34,794 bases of DNA from Symbiobacterium sp. (GCA_020725405.1 DYFB01000008.1:1-34794), one strand, 5' to 3'. Numbered from the stretch's first letter, positions 25,555-34,545 are shown. A program made the numbers and translations. Notes: generated from the sequence alone by a model not told the origin.

Positions 25555-26731
25555 CTACCTTCTCTGGGCGGGGTCCCTCTCCTGCGGGGTCGACCGACCG
25601 TGGGCCATCCCGGGCGTCCCGGCCCGCCGGCCGGCGGCCTTCCGGGCCAGATAGGCCTTTATGAAGGGCGTTATCCTCCCGTTCATGACCGCTCCCACGT
25701 CGCCGACCTCCTCGCCGGTCCGGTGATCCTTGACCAGCGTGTAGGGTTGGAAGACATAGGACCGTATCTGGCTCCCCCAGGCGATGTCGTGCTGCTCCCC
25801 GCGGAGGACCGCAAGCTCCTTCTGCCTTTCCTCCTCCCGGAGCTTGAGGAGGCGGGACTTCAGGATGCGCATGGCCGTCTCGCGGTTGGCGTGCTGAGAC
25901 CTCTCGTTCTGGCAGGTGACAACGACACCGGTTGGCAGGTGGGTAAGCCGGACGGCCGAGTCCGTCTTGTTGACGTGCTGGCCGCCGGCGCCGCTGGACC
26001 GGTAGGTGTCGACCCGGAGGTCTTCGGGGTCGATCTCGATGTCGGCATCGTCCTTGATGTCCGGGACCACGTCCACCGAAGCGAACGAGGTGTGCCGCCG
26101 TCCCGAGGAATCGAAGGGCGATATCCGGACCAGGCGGTGGACCCCGTGCTCGGCCGAGCACAGCCCGTAGGCGTAGGGGCCCTCGATGAGCATGGTCACG
26201 CTCTTCAGACCGGCTTCCTCACCCTCCAGCCGGTCGAGCACCTCGACCCGGAAGCCCTGGTCCTCGGCCCACCGCGTGTACATGCGGGCGAGCATCTCGA
26301 CCCAGTCCATGGCCTCGGTCCCGCCGGCCCCGGCGTGGAGGGTCATGATCGCGCTGTGGTCGTCGTAGTCCCCGTCGAGGAAGGTGGCTATCTCGAGGCC
26401 GTCAAGGGTCTCTCCGGCCTGCTTGAGGAGAGCCTCTCCCTCCCGGACCAGCGAGTCGTCCTCCTCCTCCCGCGCGAGCTCCACCGTCGCCTCGAGGTCG
26501 CCGATGACCCGCTCGAGCTCCCGGAGACGCCCGAGGGTCTCCTCGATCGCACCGGCCTCGCGGGTCACGGCCTGGGCTCTCTCCTGGTCGTTCCAGAAGC
26601 CTGGGGAGGCCATCTCCTCGTTCAGCGCGGCCAGCCGATTCTCGAGGGTCGCGCGGTCAAAGGGAATCCCTCAGCTCGACATACCTCTCCTGAATCGTCT
26701 CCAGTTCCTGTCGCAGCTGCTCGAAAGACAT
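25555..26731 (-). CDS. prfB: Peptide chain release factor 2, with programmed +1 frameshift
   Basis: RF2 ends translation at UGA and UAA. The gene is read in two frames: 26731-26660 encodes 24 residues (MSFEQLRQELETIQER...) up to CTT followed by an in-frame TGA (26659-26657). A +1 shift resumes at GAC (26658) and continues to 25555, giving about 391 residues. The slip site CTT-TGA-C is canonical and an AGGGA element precedes it, as in known RF2 autoregulation where low RF2 favours the shift. The UGA-specific SPF motif (RISPFDSSG, residues about 204-206) and catalytic GGQ (about 249-251) are intact. The C-terminus has a basic extension of about 25 residues. It lies 72 bases after secA, its usual partner in Bacillota. 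Confidence 0.95.
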
Positions 26732-26803
26732 ACCCACCGTCTTCCTTCCGGGGCCTCGCGTTCCGAGCCGGCTCTCCGGCCCGGCCGGCAGGGACCCACG
26801 CTC

Positions 26804-29500
26804 TCAGGCCTCAAGGGCTCCATGGCACTTCTTGTACTTCTTCCCGCTCCCGCACGGGCAGGGGTCGTTCCGGCCCACCTTCGGCGGGTTCACCACCGGG
26901 GCGGGCCTTCCGCCGCCCGGGCTGCCCGGGCTCCGACCGGCGGGACCGGGACGGGGGGGCGGAGCGGCTCCGGTCGCGACCTGCCCCGGCCCGGCCGCGG
27001 GGCCGGACAGAAGCCCGCCCCCGGCCGCCGCCCGCGCGGCCACGAAACCGGCCGCCTCAGGCTTGACGGCGACGCCGGTCCGCTCCGGTGGAGCTTCCGG
27101 CCGGCGCTCGACCCTGAGCTTGAAGACCGTCCGGACGATGTCCTCCTGGATGGAGGCTATCGTCTGGTTGAACATCTCGAAAGCCTCGAGCTTGTACTCT
27201 GTCAACGGGTCCCGCTGACCGAAGGCCCGCAGGCTCACCCCGTCGCGCAGGTCGTCCATGGCATCGAGGTGGGCCATCCACTTGGTGTCGACCACCCGGA
27301 GCATCACGAGCTTCTCGAGTTCCCTCATTATCTCCGGGCCGAGCTCCGCCTCCTTGCGATCGTAGGCTTCCCGGCCGCGGGAGACGAGCCAGTCCCGCAG
27401 GGCCTTGCGGGCCTCCTCGCGCCGCCGGCCGTAGCCCGGCTCCTCGTCGCCCCAGGCGGCCCTGACCAGCTCGGACGCCTGGACCTCCCCGGGTTCGAGG
27501 AAGTGGAGTCCGACCTGCTCGGCCAGACCCTCGACGTCCCAGTCCTCGGGGTGGAGCTGGTCGGAGCAGTAGGTCTCGACCAGTCTCTGGACAAGCCCGG
27601 AGAGCATGCCGAGGACCTGGTCCTTGAGGCCTTCTCCCCCGAGCACGTGCCGCCGCTGGCGGTAGATGATCTCTCTCTGCTTGTTGATGACGTCGTCGTA
27701 CTGAAGGACGTGGCGCCTGATGTCGAAGTTGTGGCTCTCGACCCGCTTCTGGGCCCGCTCAATCGCCCGGGTCACCAGGGCGTTCTCGATAGCCATATCC
27801 TCCTCGACCCCGAGTCTCTCGAGGAGGCCGGAGATGAGGTCGGACCCGAAGAGCCGCATGAGGTCGTCCTGCAAGGAGACATAAAACCGGGAGCTGCCCG
27901 GGTCCCCTTGGCGGCCCGACCTACCACGGAGTTGGTTGTCTATCCGCCGGGCCTCGTGTCGCTCCGTGCCGATGACGTGGAGGCCGCCGAGCTCGGCCAC
28001 CCCCTCGCCGAGGACGATGTCGGTCCCGCGGCCGGCCATGTTCGTGGCGATGGTCACGGCCCCTCTCTGCCCGGCGAGGGCGACTATCTCGGCTTCCTTC
28101 TCGTGGTGCTTGGCGTTGAGCACCTGGTGCGGGATACCCCTCTTTTCGAGCATCCGCGACAGGCGCTCCGATTTCTCGATGGAGATAGTGCCGACCAGGA
28201 CCGGCTGCCCTCTCTGGTGGCACTCGACAATCTCCTCGACGACCGCGTCGAACTTGGCCCGCTCGGTCGTAAAGACCACGTCCGGGTACTCCGTGCGAAT
28301 GAGCGGTCGGTTGGTGGGGACGACGATAACGTCCATGCCGTAGATCTTCCGGAACTCCTCTTCCTCGGTGAGAGCCGTACCCGTCATGCCGGCCAGCTTC
28401 TTGTACATCCGGAAGTAGTTCTGAATGGTTATGGTCGCCAGGGTCTGGCTCTCCCGCTCTATCTTCACGCCTTCCTTGGCCTCGATCGCCTGGTGCAGCC
28501 CGTCGCTGTAGCGCCGCCCGAACATAAGCCGTCCCGTGAACTGGTCGACGATGATGACCTGTCCGTCCTTGATGACATAATCCTCATCGGCGTGCATCAG
28601 GGCCTGGGCTTTCAGGGCATTGATGAGGTAGTGGGAGAGGTCCTGGTTCCTGTCGTCGAAGAGGTTCTTCACGCCCAGCATCTTCTCGACCCGGGCCACG
28701 CCCTCTTCCGTCGGCACGACGGTGCGGGCCTTCTCGTCCACCGTGTAGTCCCGCTCCGGCTTGAGCCTCCGGGCCACCTCGGCGAAGCGGTAGTAGAGCT
28801 CGGTCGGCTTCTCGGCCGGCCCGGAGATGATGAGCGGCGTCCTGGCCTCGTCAATGAGGATGCTGTCGACCTCGTCGACGATGCAGTAATTGAGCTCCCG
28901 CTGGACGACGTGGTCGAGAGAGGCGACCATGTTATCGCGGAGGTAGTCAAAGCCCATCTCGTTGTTCGTGCCGTAGGTTATGTCGGCCTGGTAGGCCCGG
29001 CGCCTCTGGGCGAAATCCAGCCCGTGGACGATGAGACCCACCTCGAGTCCGAGGAACCGGTAGATGGCTCCCATCCACTCCGAGTCACGCTTGGCCAGGT
29101 AGTCGTTCACGGTTACGAGATGGGCCCCGCGGCCGGTGAGGGCGTTGAGGTAAAGCGGGAGGGTGGCGACAAGGGTCTTGCCTTCGCCCGTCTTCATCTC
29201 GGCGATGTTCCCCTCGTGCAGAACGATGCCGCCGAGGATCTGCACGTCGTAGGGCCGGAGACCGACCGTCCGCCAGGCGGCCTCGCGCACGACGGCGAAG
29301 GCCTCGGGCAGAAGGTCGTCGAGGCCCGCCCCCCGGTCAAGACGCTCCTTGAACTCCGTCGTCTTGGCCTTCAGGGCCGCGTCGTCGAGGGCGGCGATAG
29401 CCGGACCGAGCTGGTTGCACCGCCCGGCGATATGACCAATCCTCTTCAACTCGCGGGAGTTGAAGTCGCCGGCGACGAGTTTCTGAAGGGTCCTGAGCAA
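26804..29500 (-). CDS. secA: Preprotein translocase ATPase SecA
   Basis: SecA drives export of unfolded preproteins through SecYEG. The 898-residue product is typical in length and has Walker A KTGEGKT (103-109), [43 protein letters not shown] and the helicase motif [15 protein letters not shown]-terminal zinc-binding SEC-C motif follows (Cys881, Cys883, Cys892, His893) after a Pro/Gly-rich linker. The start is TTG: the conserved N-terminus begins there, a TGA in frame lies two codons upstream, and GGAG precedes by 9 bases. A good sigma-A promoter lies about 45 bases upstream. The next gene is prfB. Confidence 0.97.
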   Translation of the reverse strand: MLRTLQKLVAGDFNSRELKRIGHIAGRCNQLGPAIAALDDAALKAKTTEFKERLDRGAGLDDLLPEAFAVVREAAWRTVGLRPYDVQILGGIVLHEGNIAEMKTGEGKTLVATLPLYLNALTGRGAHLVTVNDYLAKRDSEWMGAIYRFLGLEVGLIVHGLDFAQRRRAYQADITYGTNNEMGFDYLRDNMVASLDHVVQRELNYCIVDEVDSILIDEARTPLIISGPAEKPTELYYRFAEVARRLKPERDYTVDEKARTVVPTEEGVARVEKMLGVKNLFDDRNQDLSHYLINALKAQALMHADEDYVIKDGQVIIVDQFTGRLMFGRRYSDGLHQAIEAKEGVKIERESQTLATITIQNYFRMYKKLAGMTGTALTEEEEFRKIYGMDVIVVPTNRPLIRTEYPDVVFTTERAKFDAVVEEIVECHQRGQPVLVGTISIEKSERLSRMLEKRGIPHQVLNAKHHEKEAEIVALAGQRGAVTIATNMAGRGTDIVLGEGVAELGGLHVIGTERHEARRIDNQLRGRSGRQGDPGSSRFYVSLQDDLMRLFGSDLISGLLERLGVEEDMAIENALVTRAIERAQKRVESHNFDIRRHVLQYDDVINKQREIIYRQRRHVLGGEGLKDQVLGMLSGLVQRLVETYCSDQLHPEDWDVEGLAEQVGLHFLEPGEVQASELVRAAWGDEEPGYGRRREEARKALRDWLVSRGREAYDRKEAELGPEIMRELEKLVMLRVVDTKWMAHLDAMDDLRDGVSLRAFGQRDPLTEYKLEAFEMFNQTIASIQEDIVRTVFKLRVERRPEAPPERTGVAVKPEAAGFVAARAAAGGGLLSGPAAGPGQVATGAAPPPRPGPAGRSPGSPGGGRPAPVVNPPKVGRNDPCPCGSGKKYKKCHGALEA

Positions 29501-29541
29501 GCCTCAACACTCCGCAGGAAGACAGGATTTGGCGACACCCG

Positions 29542-29570
29542 ATTCTAACACAGGCCGCCACCCCGGGCAA
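29542..29570 (-). promoter_or_regulatory. Sigma-A promoter of secA
   Basis: On the minus strand TTGCCC (29570-29565), a 17-base spacer and TAGAAT (29547-29542) form a good vegetative promoter, with an upstream TG giving an extended -10. Transcription would start near 29535, about 35 bases before the TTG start of secA. Confidence 0.7.
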
Positions 29571-29617
29571 CGAAGACCCCCGGAGCATCCGGTGCGGAGG
29601 CGGGCGGCGGCCCTGGC

Positions 29618-29680
29618 GGCCGGTCTGTCCGGCGGCCCTGGCCGGTCTGTCCGGCGGCCCTGGCCGGTCTGTCCGGCGGA
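29618..29680. repeat. 22-bp tandem repeat, three copies
   Basis: Copies of ggccggtctgtccggcggcc plus ct begin at 29618, 29640 and 29662, the last one shortened. A degenerate fourth copy runs into the end of the DUF5317 gene. Each copy contains a CCGG-rich partial palindrome. The array fills the gap between the DUF5317 stop and the secA promoter and may form hairpins that end transcription. There are no spacers, so it is not a CRISPR. Confidence 0.85.
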
Positions 29681-29681
29681 C

Positions 29682-30254
29682 TTATCCGGTCTCTCCGGCC
29701 GTGGACAGCGCTCGCCCGACCATGATGCCCTGCACGAGCACGAAGACGCCGATCGCCAGGAGAAGGTCCCCCGCGCTGAACAGCGTCGGGTTCGGGAAGG
29801 GCGGCGACCCGACCAGGACGTCACCCAGCCAGGGCAGCCGTGTCTCCGGGGTGATGAGCCGGTGGGTGAGGCTCGAGCCGGCCGCGAAGTAGTCGCGCAC
29901 GCCGGCGCAGCCGAGAGCCACCAGCTTCTCCCCGTCGACCGGCATCTTCCCCCCGTTGGCCGTGATGACGGTCAGGTTGGCGAGGGTCCCGGCGGCCAGC
30001 CACACCACTCCGGGGGCGCGCCGGTTCAGGGCGAAGCAGACCAGAAGAAGGTAATAGGCTGAGGAGTAGAGGTAGGGAGCGGCTTTGTGAGCCAAGGGCA
30101 GGGCGCCCACCGTCGGAAGGTGAAGGAAGAACTGGATGGTGAAGGCAGCGAAAATCAGCCAGACGTGCCGGAACGGGAAATCGGTGAGACGCTCCAGCCG
30201 CCCGCCTCTCAGCCAGGCCACCGCCAGCGAGGCGGCGACGACGAAGATAAACAT
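29682..30254 (-). CDS. DUF5317 family membrane protein
   Basis: This 190-residue protein has about five membrane segments and the family-like element TANGGKMPVDGEKL in the centre, with a Leu/Val-rich C-terminal segment. DUF5317 proteins have no established function. The ATG overlaps the stop of the HD-GYP gene by one base (TGATG) and follows GAGGGG with an 8-base spacer, so the two are made together. This suggests that it works with the cyclic-nucleotide phosphodiesterase, for example as a membrane partner. The last bases of the gene have been drawn into the adjacent 22-bp repeat. Confidence 0.78.
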   Translation of the reverse strand: MFIFVVAASLAVAWLRGGRLERLTDFPFRHVWLIFAAFTIQFFLHLPTVGALPLAHKAAPYLYSSAYYLLLVCFALNRRAPGVVWLAAGTLANLTVITANGGKMPVDGEKLVALGCAGVRDYFAAGSSLTHRLITPETRLPWLGDVLVGSPPFPNPTLFSAGDLLLAIGVFVLVQGIMVGRALSTAGETG

Positions 30255-31675
30255 CAGCTTCGCCCCTCTTTACCCGGGCCCGGCGGCTGGCCGCTCGGGT
30301 CGGACCGGCTCGCGGGCGACGCAGGTTCGGCCGCCGCCGCCGCTTCCCTGCAGGCCGCCTCGGTCTCCAGAGGAGCCGCCCGGAAGGGGGCACCCGCAAC
30401 GGCATCGAGCACATCGTCGGGAGCCAGCGAGAGCACCGTCCGGATGAAGACCTCGACCAGATCAGGGTCGAACTGCGTGCCTGCCCCTCGCCTCAGTTCA
30501 GCGAAGGCCTGCTCCTGGGTCATCTTGCGGACGCGGTACGGTCGGGCGGAGGTCATGGCCTCGTAGGCGTCGGCGATGGCGATGATCCTCGCCCCGAGAG
30601 GGATCTCCGTCTCCTTCAGGAGGTCGGGATAGCCCGTGCCGTCCCACCGCTCGTGATGGTGCAGGATTATCTCAAGGTCCGGTCCCAGTGTCTTGATCTG
30701 CTTCGCGATGCTCGCCCCGATCTCGGGATGTCGCTTCATCTGCTGCCACTCGGCCGCTGACAACGAGGCCTTCTTCTGGAGGATGTGATCGGGGACGGCC
30801 AGCTTACCGATGTCGTGAAGCCAGGCTGCGTACTCCAGGCGCTCAATGTGGTCTTCCGTCAGGCGCAGGGCCCGGGCCGTGGCCACCGTGTACCGCGCGA
30901 CCCGGCGGGAGTGGCCGGCGGTGTGGGGGTCCCGGGCCTCCATGGCGACGACCATGGCCTGGATGGTCGCCAGGTAGGCCTTCCGCAAGTCTGCGTAGAG
31001 CTGCAGCGAGTAGCGAGCGATGAAAAGAGGCAGGAAGAGGAAGACCACGCCCACCATGCCTATCTGGGCGTGCACGGCGGCAATCAGGATTCCGAGCGGG
31101 GTGAGTGCCAGGTAGTGGGGGATGAGCCACCTGAAGTTCGTCAGCCAGATATTCCAGACCGAAGCCTTCCGGGTCACGGCCAGGGCCAGGACGACCGTTG
31201 TTATGTTTACGAGCGAGTAGACCACCGCGGCGGCCAGAAGGGCGGCCGGGCTCTGGAGAACGTTCAGCCCGTGGACGCTGCCGCCGAGAGCTACGTACGC
31301 CAGCCCGGCGGCCGCGGCCGACAGGGCGAGCTGGGCTCGGTTGAACAGAACCTTCTCGATGGACACCTGGAGGGTGAGCTCCCGCACGCGCAGGGTGGCC
31401 AGGGCGGCGAGCCAGGTGGCGATGCCCGGACCGAAGGTGATAATGGAGGCGTAGATGATCGCGTAGCTGACGGAGACGGACCCGCCCCCGCGGGGAAGGG
31501 GGACCGGGAGGGCCTCCGCGGCGAAGATGAGAAAAGCGAAGCAGACGACCTCGAGCCACAGGTCGCCGTGGACGTCCGGCGTGAGCCAGAGCATTGTGAG
31601 GCCACCGAGGCAGATGACGGTGAGGATATAGAGCCATGCTACGGGGTGCAGCTTCCGCTTGGGTTCGGCGGCCAC
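30254..31675 (-). CDS. Membrane-bound HD-GYP domain phosphodiesterase
   Basis: This 473-residue protein joins a polytopic sensor-like N-terminal region of about seven membrane segments (residues about 10-225) to a C-terminal HD-GYP domain (about 230-425). The metal-binding and signature residues are present: LHDIGK with His287-Asp288, HHHE (339-342) and DGTGYP (345-350). HD-GYP enzymes usually hydrolyse cyclic di-GMP, some cGAMP. The last 45 residues are Ala/Pro-rich. I chose the GTG at 31675 because GAGAGGAG lies 7 bases upstream; the longer frame starting at 31717 has no ribosome-binding site. No GGDEF protein is encoded nearby. Confidence 0.88.
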   Translation of the reverse strand: MAAEPKRKLHPVAWLYILTVICLGGLTMLWLTPDVHGDLWLEVVCFAFLIFAAEALPVPLPRGGGSVSVSYAIIYASIITFGPGIATWLAALATLRVRELTLQVSIEKVLFNRAQLALSAAAAGLAYVALGGSVHGLNVLQSPAALLAAAVVYSLVNITTVVLALAVTRKASVWNIWLTNFRWLIPHYLALTPLGILIAAVHAQIGMVGVVFLFLPLFIARYSLQLYADLRKAYLATIQAMVVAMEARDPHTAGHSRRVARYTVATARALRLTEDHIERLEYAAWLHDIGKLAVPDHILQKKASLSAAEWQQMKRHPEIGASIAKQIKTLGPDLEIILHHHERWDGTGYPDLLKETEIPLGARIIAIADAYEAMTSARPYRVRKMTQEQAFAELRRGAGTQFDPDLVEVFIRTVLSLAPDDVLDAVAGAPFRAAPLETEAACREAAAAAEPASPASRSDPSGQPPGPGKEGRS

Positions 31676-31737
31676 AGCAGCGCTCCTCTCGGTGAAGTCA
31701 AGAAAACGGATCGGCACCAGGTCGCGGGGCTAGGGTC

Positions 31738-31818
31738 TTACCAGCCCCACTGGACGCTCGCGCCTCCAGCCAGAAGCAGGGTCAGGAGGGCGAGGAAGAC
31801 CTTCATCAAACGGCTCAC
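31738..31818 (-). CDS. 26-residue hydrophobic small protein
   Basis: A short gene encodes a 26-residue product of a hydrophobic helix ending in ASVQWGW (MSRLMKVFLALLTLLLAGG then the tail). It starts with GTG, with GGAGG exactly 7 bases upstream, and ends in TAA. An internal ATG four codons in is a possible second start. The spacing, clean ribosome-binding site and place between two conserved genes support real translation. It could be a single-pass membrane peptide or a signal-peptide-like leader acting with the downstream HD-GYP protein. I know no named family for it. Confidence 0.6.
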   Translation of the reverse strand: MSRLMKVFLALLTLLLAGGASVQWGW

Positions 31819-31978
31819 GGCACAACCTCCGTTCGCGGAAGCTCGAGCCGGGTCCGCTCGACCGGCCGGCGTACCGCTCGACTGCCCGAAGATGTCCGCT
31901 CGTCTCAGACTTCGCTCCGGTACGCTAAATCGAGGAGTCTGTGGTCCGCGTCACCTGATGCCGATCCGAATTCTGGTG

Positions 31979-32713
31979 TCAAGGAACCTCGTGCTCCGAC
32001 TCGTTGGCGGCCGGGGAGTCCTCCGCCTCCCGCCTGGTCTCGGGCCTCCTGACAATCAAGGTGAACCGCCGGTTCACGGCGTCCAGGGCCGACCGGGCGG
32101 CCGCGTCGGCCTCGGCCGACCTCACCAGGGAGGTCCCGATGAGGGTCTCCTCCCCTTCCGGGGTGAGCAGCGAGATGGCGCTCAGAGCGATGCGCCATCC
32201 CCGGAAGTCGATCAGCAGGACGTCGTCGAGGGCCATCCGGTGGTTCGAGTTGAAGTACTCGCTGACCGCGTTGAGAACGGCCTCGGCCGGCACGCGCAGG
32301 CGGTTGGCCGCCGTGGCCGGCCGGCTCACCGTCGCCGTCTGGACAACCTCCTCGAACTCCACCTTCACCTCGGCCTCAACGGCTCCGGAGTCCACCGCAT
32401 AGCGAACGCCCAGGAGCCGCAGGCGGCCGCTTCCCCACGACACCTGGCCGCCACCGTCAACCTGGGCGACGCTTATCTTCTTGTGGTCCACGGAGAGACC
32501 GAACTTGGCCATCAGGGAGGATTCGATGTCCCGGACTATTTGCTTGGCACTCCGGCTGGAGCCGGAGAGGACGTGAATCTCGCTTATGGCTCCCCCGGGC
32601 GCGGCGACAAGCCGGACGGCCATGACGTCACGGATCCGCCGGATGGCCTCCTCGTACTCTCGAAGACTGCCCGTAGCCTGCGGGCGCTCGTGGCCGACAC
32701 TGTCCTTCCCCAT
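31979..32713 (-). CDS. Conserved protein of unknown function
   Basis: This 244-residue protein has no signal peptide or membrane segment. Its most conserved-looking part is SEIHVLSGSSRSAKQIVRD followed by IESSLMAKFGLSVDHKKISV, which I associate with uncharacterised Bacillota proteins. The C-terminal half has the alternating strand-helix pattern of a small alpha/beta fold (VEAEVKVEFEEVVQTATV, LDDVLLIDFRGWRIALSAI). The ATG is supported by GGAGAG with an 8-base spacer. It is the first gene of a group continuing with the 26-residue peptide, HD-GYP and DUF5317 genes, although 160 bases separate it from the peptide. No function can be assigned. Confidence 0.7.
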   Translation of the reverse strand: MGKDSVGHERPQATGSLREYEEAIRRIRDVMAVRLVAAPGGAISEIHVLSGSSRSAKQIVRDIESSLMAKFGLSVDHKKISVAQVDGGGQVSWGSGRLRLLGVRYAVDSGAVEAEVKVEFEEVVQTATVSRPATAANRLRVPAEAVLNAVSEYFNSNHRMALDDVLLIDFRGWRIALSAISLLTPEGEETLIGTSLVRSAEADAAARSALDAVNRRFTLIVRRPETRREAEDSPAANESEHEVP

Positions 32714-32802
32714 CGGATCTACTCTCCAAACTGCAGGTCAACACCGTCTCCGCGTCTGGCTGGCCGCCCGCTCCGCTTCAGGCAGTGCACCGTGACCCAG
32801 TA

Positions 32803-32831
32803 AGGTTCTCTGTTTGCCTGATTTATCCTCC
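32803..32831 (-). promoter_or_regulatory. Sigma-H-like promoter candidate before the 244-residue gene
   Basis: On the minus strand GGAGGATAA (32831-32823), an 11-base spacer and AGAGAACCT (32811-32803) match the sigma-H layout. The -35 is perfect and the -10 reads GAAC instead of GAAT. It lies about 90 bases before the ATG at 32713. Confidence 0.35.
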
Positions 32832-32834
32832 CGC

Positions 32835-32850
32835 GGGAAGGAGTCTTCCC
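32835..32850 (-). terminator. Hairpin after the GT-A-like gene
   Basis: GGGAAG-ACTC-CTTCCC forms a perfect 6-bp stem with a 4-nt loop, 22 bases past the stop of the GT-A-like gene. No U-run follows on the minus strand, so termination is only suggested. Confidence 0.35.
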
Positions 32851-32871
32851 TTCGTGTGACAGCCTGCGTCT

Positions 32872-34002
32872 CTACCTTCGCCGAGGCTGAAGGCTGTCCG
32901 CCAGCAGCCGGAGGCCGCCGGAGACGACGGAGTGTCCGCCGAGGACGACGGGGACCCGAGCCTCACCCGCCGCCCGGCAGAGGCTCCGGAGCGCGGGGTT
33001 CTCGACTCCCTGCCAGCGTCCCAGGTCGGCTTCGAAGCGGTCCGCCTCAGTGGGCCAGTCCCCGAGGTGGGCCATGACCACTCTCGTGTCCCAGAAGACG
33101 GCGTCCGACAGCTCGGCCAGCCGGCGCACGAGGTACTCGACACCGAGGTCCTCCATGACCCAGCCCAGGAGGGAGCGGACCTCCCCGCGGTCGACGCGGC
33201 CGAGGGCCTTCATGCCCCGTTCCTCGGAGAAGACCCTCAGCCGCAGGCGGAGGGCCGAGTTGAGGTGGTTCATCGTGACCCCCGAGACGCGTCCGATGAG
33301 GGTCACCGAGGCGTAGTCGCGGGAGAGGACCTCGGCCGCCCGCTCGAGAACGGACAGGTCGAGCTCCAGCCCGGCCAGCCCCTTGGCGCAGCGCGGCCCG
33401 AACCCCGGTTGACCCGGAGCGCCGGCCACCGTCCGGGCTCGCCGGGCCTCGTGGGCCAGGAAGAGGATGTCCGAGGGCGTGTCGAGATCGAAGCTCGTCG
33501 TGGGAGTGTCCGGCAGGAGCAGCCGCTCGTAGCCGGCGTCGACAAGGGTGAAGAGAGTAGCGTTGTCCGTCGCCAGAGGGGCGAGGGCCTCGACGGCCCC
33601 CGTCGACCCCAGGGCGACGAGGTCGGGCGACTGGACGTTGTTGGCCACGAAGACCCGGCCTCCGGGGCCGAGCCGGGCGAAGAGCCAGTCGAGCTCCTCG
33701 GGTCTCAGGAGGGGGACGGAGCCTCCTCCGAGGTAGACGACTCGATCCAGACCGTAGTCGCGGACGAGGCCGCCGAGGGTCCGACCGAAGTGGAACACCG
33801 GTCCGGTCCTGTGGACCTCCGCCCCCACGGCGCCGGCCTGGCGGGCCAGGGCATCGGAGTCGGTCGCCACAACGAGCACGTCCGTCTCGGGACGGCGGAG
33901 GAACTTCTCGGCCGTATCGAGGGTGGTCCAGCGGCGGACCTCGGCGAGAAGGGGGTGCTGCTGCCCCCCTTCAAAGATGAGGACTCCGGTCCGGGTGGTC
34001 AT
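32872..34002 (-). CDS. GT-A / nucleotidyltransferase-like protein of unknown function
   Basis: The N-terminal 190 residues of this 376-residue protein have the layout of a MobA/CofC-type nucleotidyltransferase (GT-A fold). Visible elements are TDVLVVATDSDALARQAGAVG, the VVYLGGGSVPLLRPEELDWL strand, an FVANNVQSPDLVAL segment and TSFDLDTPSDILFLA near its end. The usual N-terminal glycine/lysine NTP-binding loop is not obvious, so activity is uncertain. The C-terminal 185 residues are not recognised. It starts 18 bases after the hpf stop with no clear ribosome-binding site, so it is probably co-transcribed with and coupled to hpf. I do not assign a substrate. Confidence 0.7.
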   Translation of the reverse strand: MTTRTGVLIFEGGQQHPLLAEVRRWTTLDTAEKFLRRPETDVLVVATDSDALARQAGAVGAEVHRTGPVFHFGRTLGGLVRDYGLDRVVYLGGGSVPLLRPEELDWLFARLGPGGRVFVANNVQSPDLVALGSTGAVEALAPLATDNATLFTLVDAGYERLLLPDTPTTSFDLDTPSDILFLAHEARRARTVAGAPGQPGFGPRCAKGLAGLELDLSVLERAAEVLSRDYASVTLIGRVSGVTMNHLNSALRLRLRVFSEERGMKALGRVDRGEVRSLLGWVMEDLGVEYLVRRLAELSDAVFWDTRVVMAHLGDWPTEADRFEADLGRWQGVENPALRSLCRAAGEARVPVVLGGHSVVSGGLRLLADSLQPRRR

Positions 34003-34020
34003 GGTCCCAGGAGGCGGCGG

Positions 34021-34545
34021 TCATTCGGGCTCGATGAGTCCGTAGTTACCGTCCCGCCGGCGGTAGACCACGCTCACCTGCTCTGTCTCGGAGTTCATGA
34101 AAACATAGAAATCATGGCCTAGAAGGTTCATCTGCAGGATGGCCTCCTCGGCCGGCATCGGCTTGATGTTGAAGCGCTTCACCCGGACCAGGCGGGGCTC
34201 TTCCTCGTCCGGGGACGGAGCGGTCGGCAGGGACCGGACCTGGGCCCGGCCCTCCCTCTTCCGCCGCAGGAAGCGGGTGCGGTACTTCTCTATCTGGCGC
34301 TCTATCTTCTCAACGGCCATGTTGACCGAAGCGTAGATATCGTTGGTGGCTTCCTCCCCGCGGACGAACATGCCGTCGATGGGCAGGGTTATCTCCACAA
34401 TCTGCCGGCCCTTCTCGTTCTTGAGGACCACCTGCGCCGGAGCGCTGCCGTCGAAGTACTTGGCGAACTTCCGAACCTTCTTCTCGATGTAGCGCCGCAG
34501 GTCGTCTCCTATCTCGAGGTTCCTGGCCGTCAGATCCATCTTCAT
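34021..34545 (-). CDS. hpf: Long-form ribosome hibernation promoting factor
   Basis: Long HPF (YvyD in B. subtilis) binds the 30S subunit and joins ribosomes into inactive 100S dimers in stationary phase. The 174-residue protein has the N-terminal S30AE domain (MDLTARNLEIGDDLRRYIEK to about residue 100) and the C-terminal dimerisation domain (RVKRFNIKPMPAEEAILQM, LLGHDFYVFMNSET, VVYRRRDGNYGLI), joined by a charged linker. The open frame runs 63 codons further upstream, but I chose the ATG at 34545 because the conserved domain begins there and AGGAGAGAG lies upstream. A strong sigma-H-like promoter precedes it, as is known for B. subtilis yvyD. Confidence 0.96.
   Translation of the reverse strand: MKMDLTARNLEIGDDLRRYIEKKVRKFAKYFDGSAPAQVVLKNEKGRQIVEITLPIDGMFVRGEEATNDIYASVNMAVEKIERQIEKYRTRFLRRKREGRAQVRSLPTAPSPDEEEPRLVRVKRFNIKPMPAEEAILQMNLLGHDFYVFMNSETEQVSVVYRRRDGNYGLIEPE

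Noticed and set aside
26657-26731. prfB as a pseudogene because of an in-frame TGA
   Set aside because: The stop is the programmed RF2 frameshift site. The +1 frame restores a full conserved N-terminus and all key motifs are intact.
26384-29548. A 1054-codon plus-strand open frame opposite secA and prfB
   Set aside because: It is antisense to two clear conserved genes. Long antisense frames are expected at this G+C content, and the translation has no recognisable domain.
29618-29680. CRISPR array
   Set aside because: The copies are directly adjacent with no unique spacers, and no cas genes are present.
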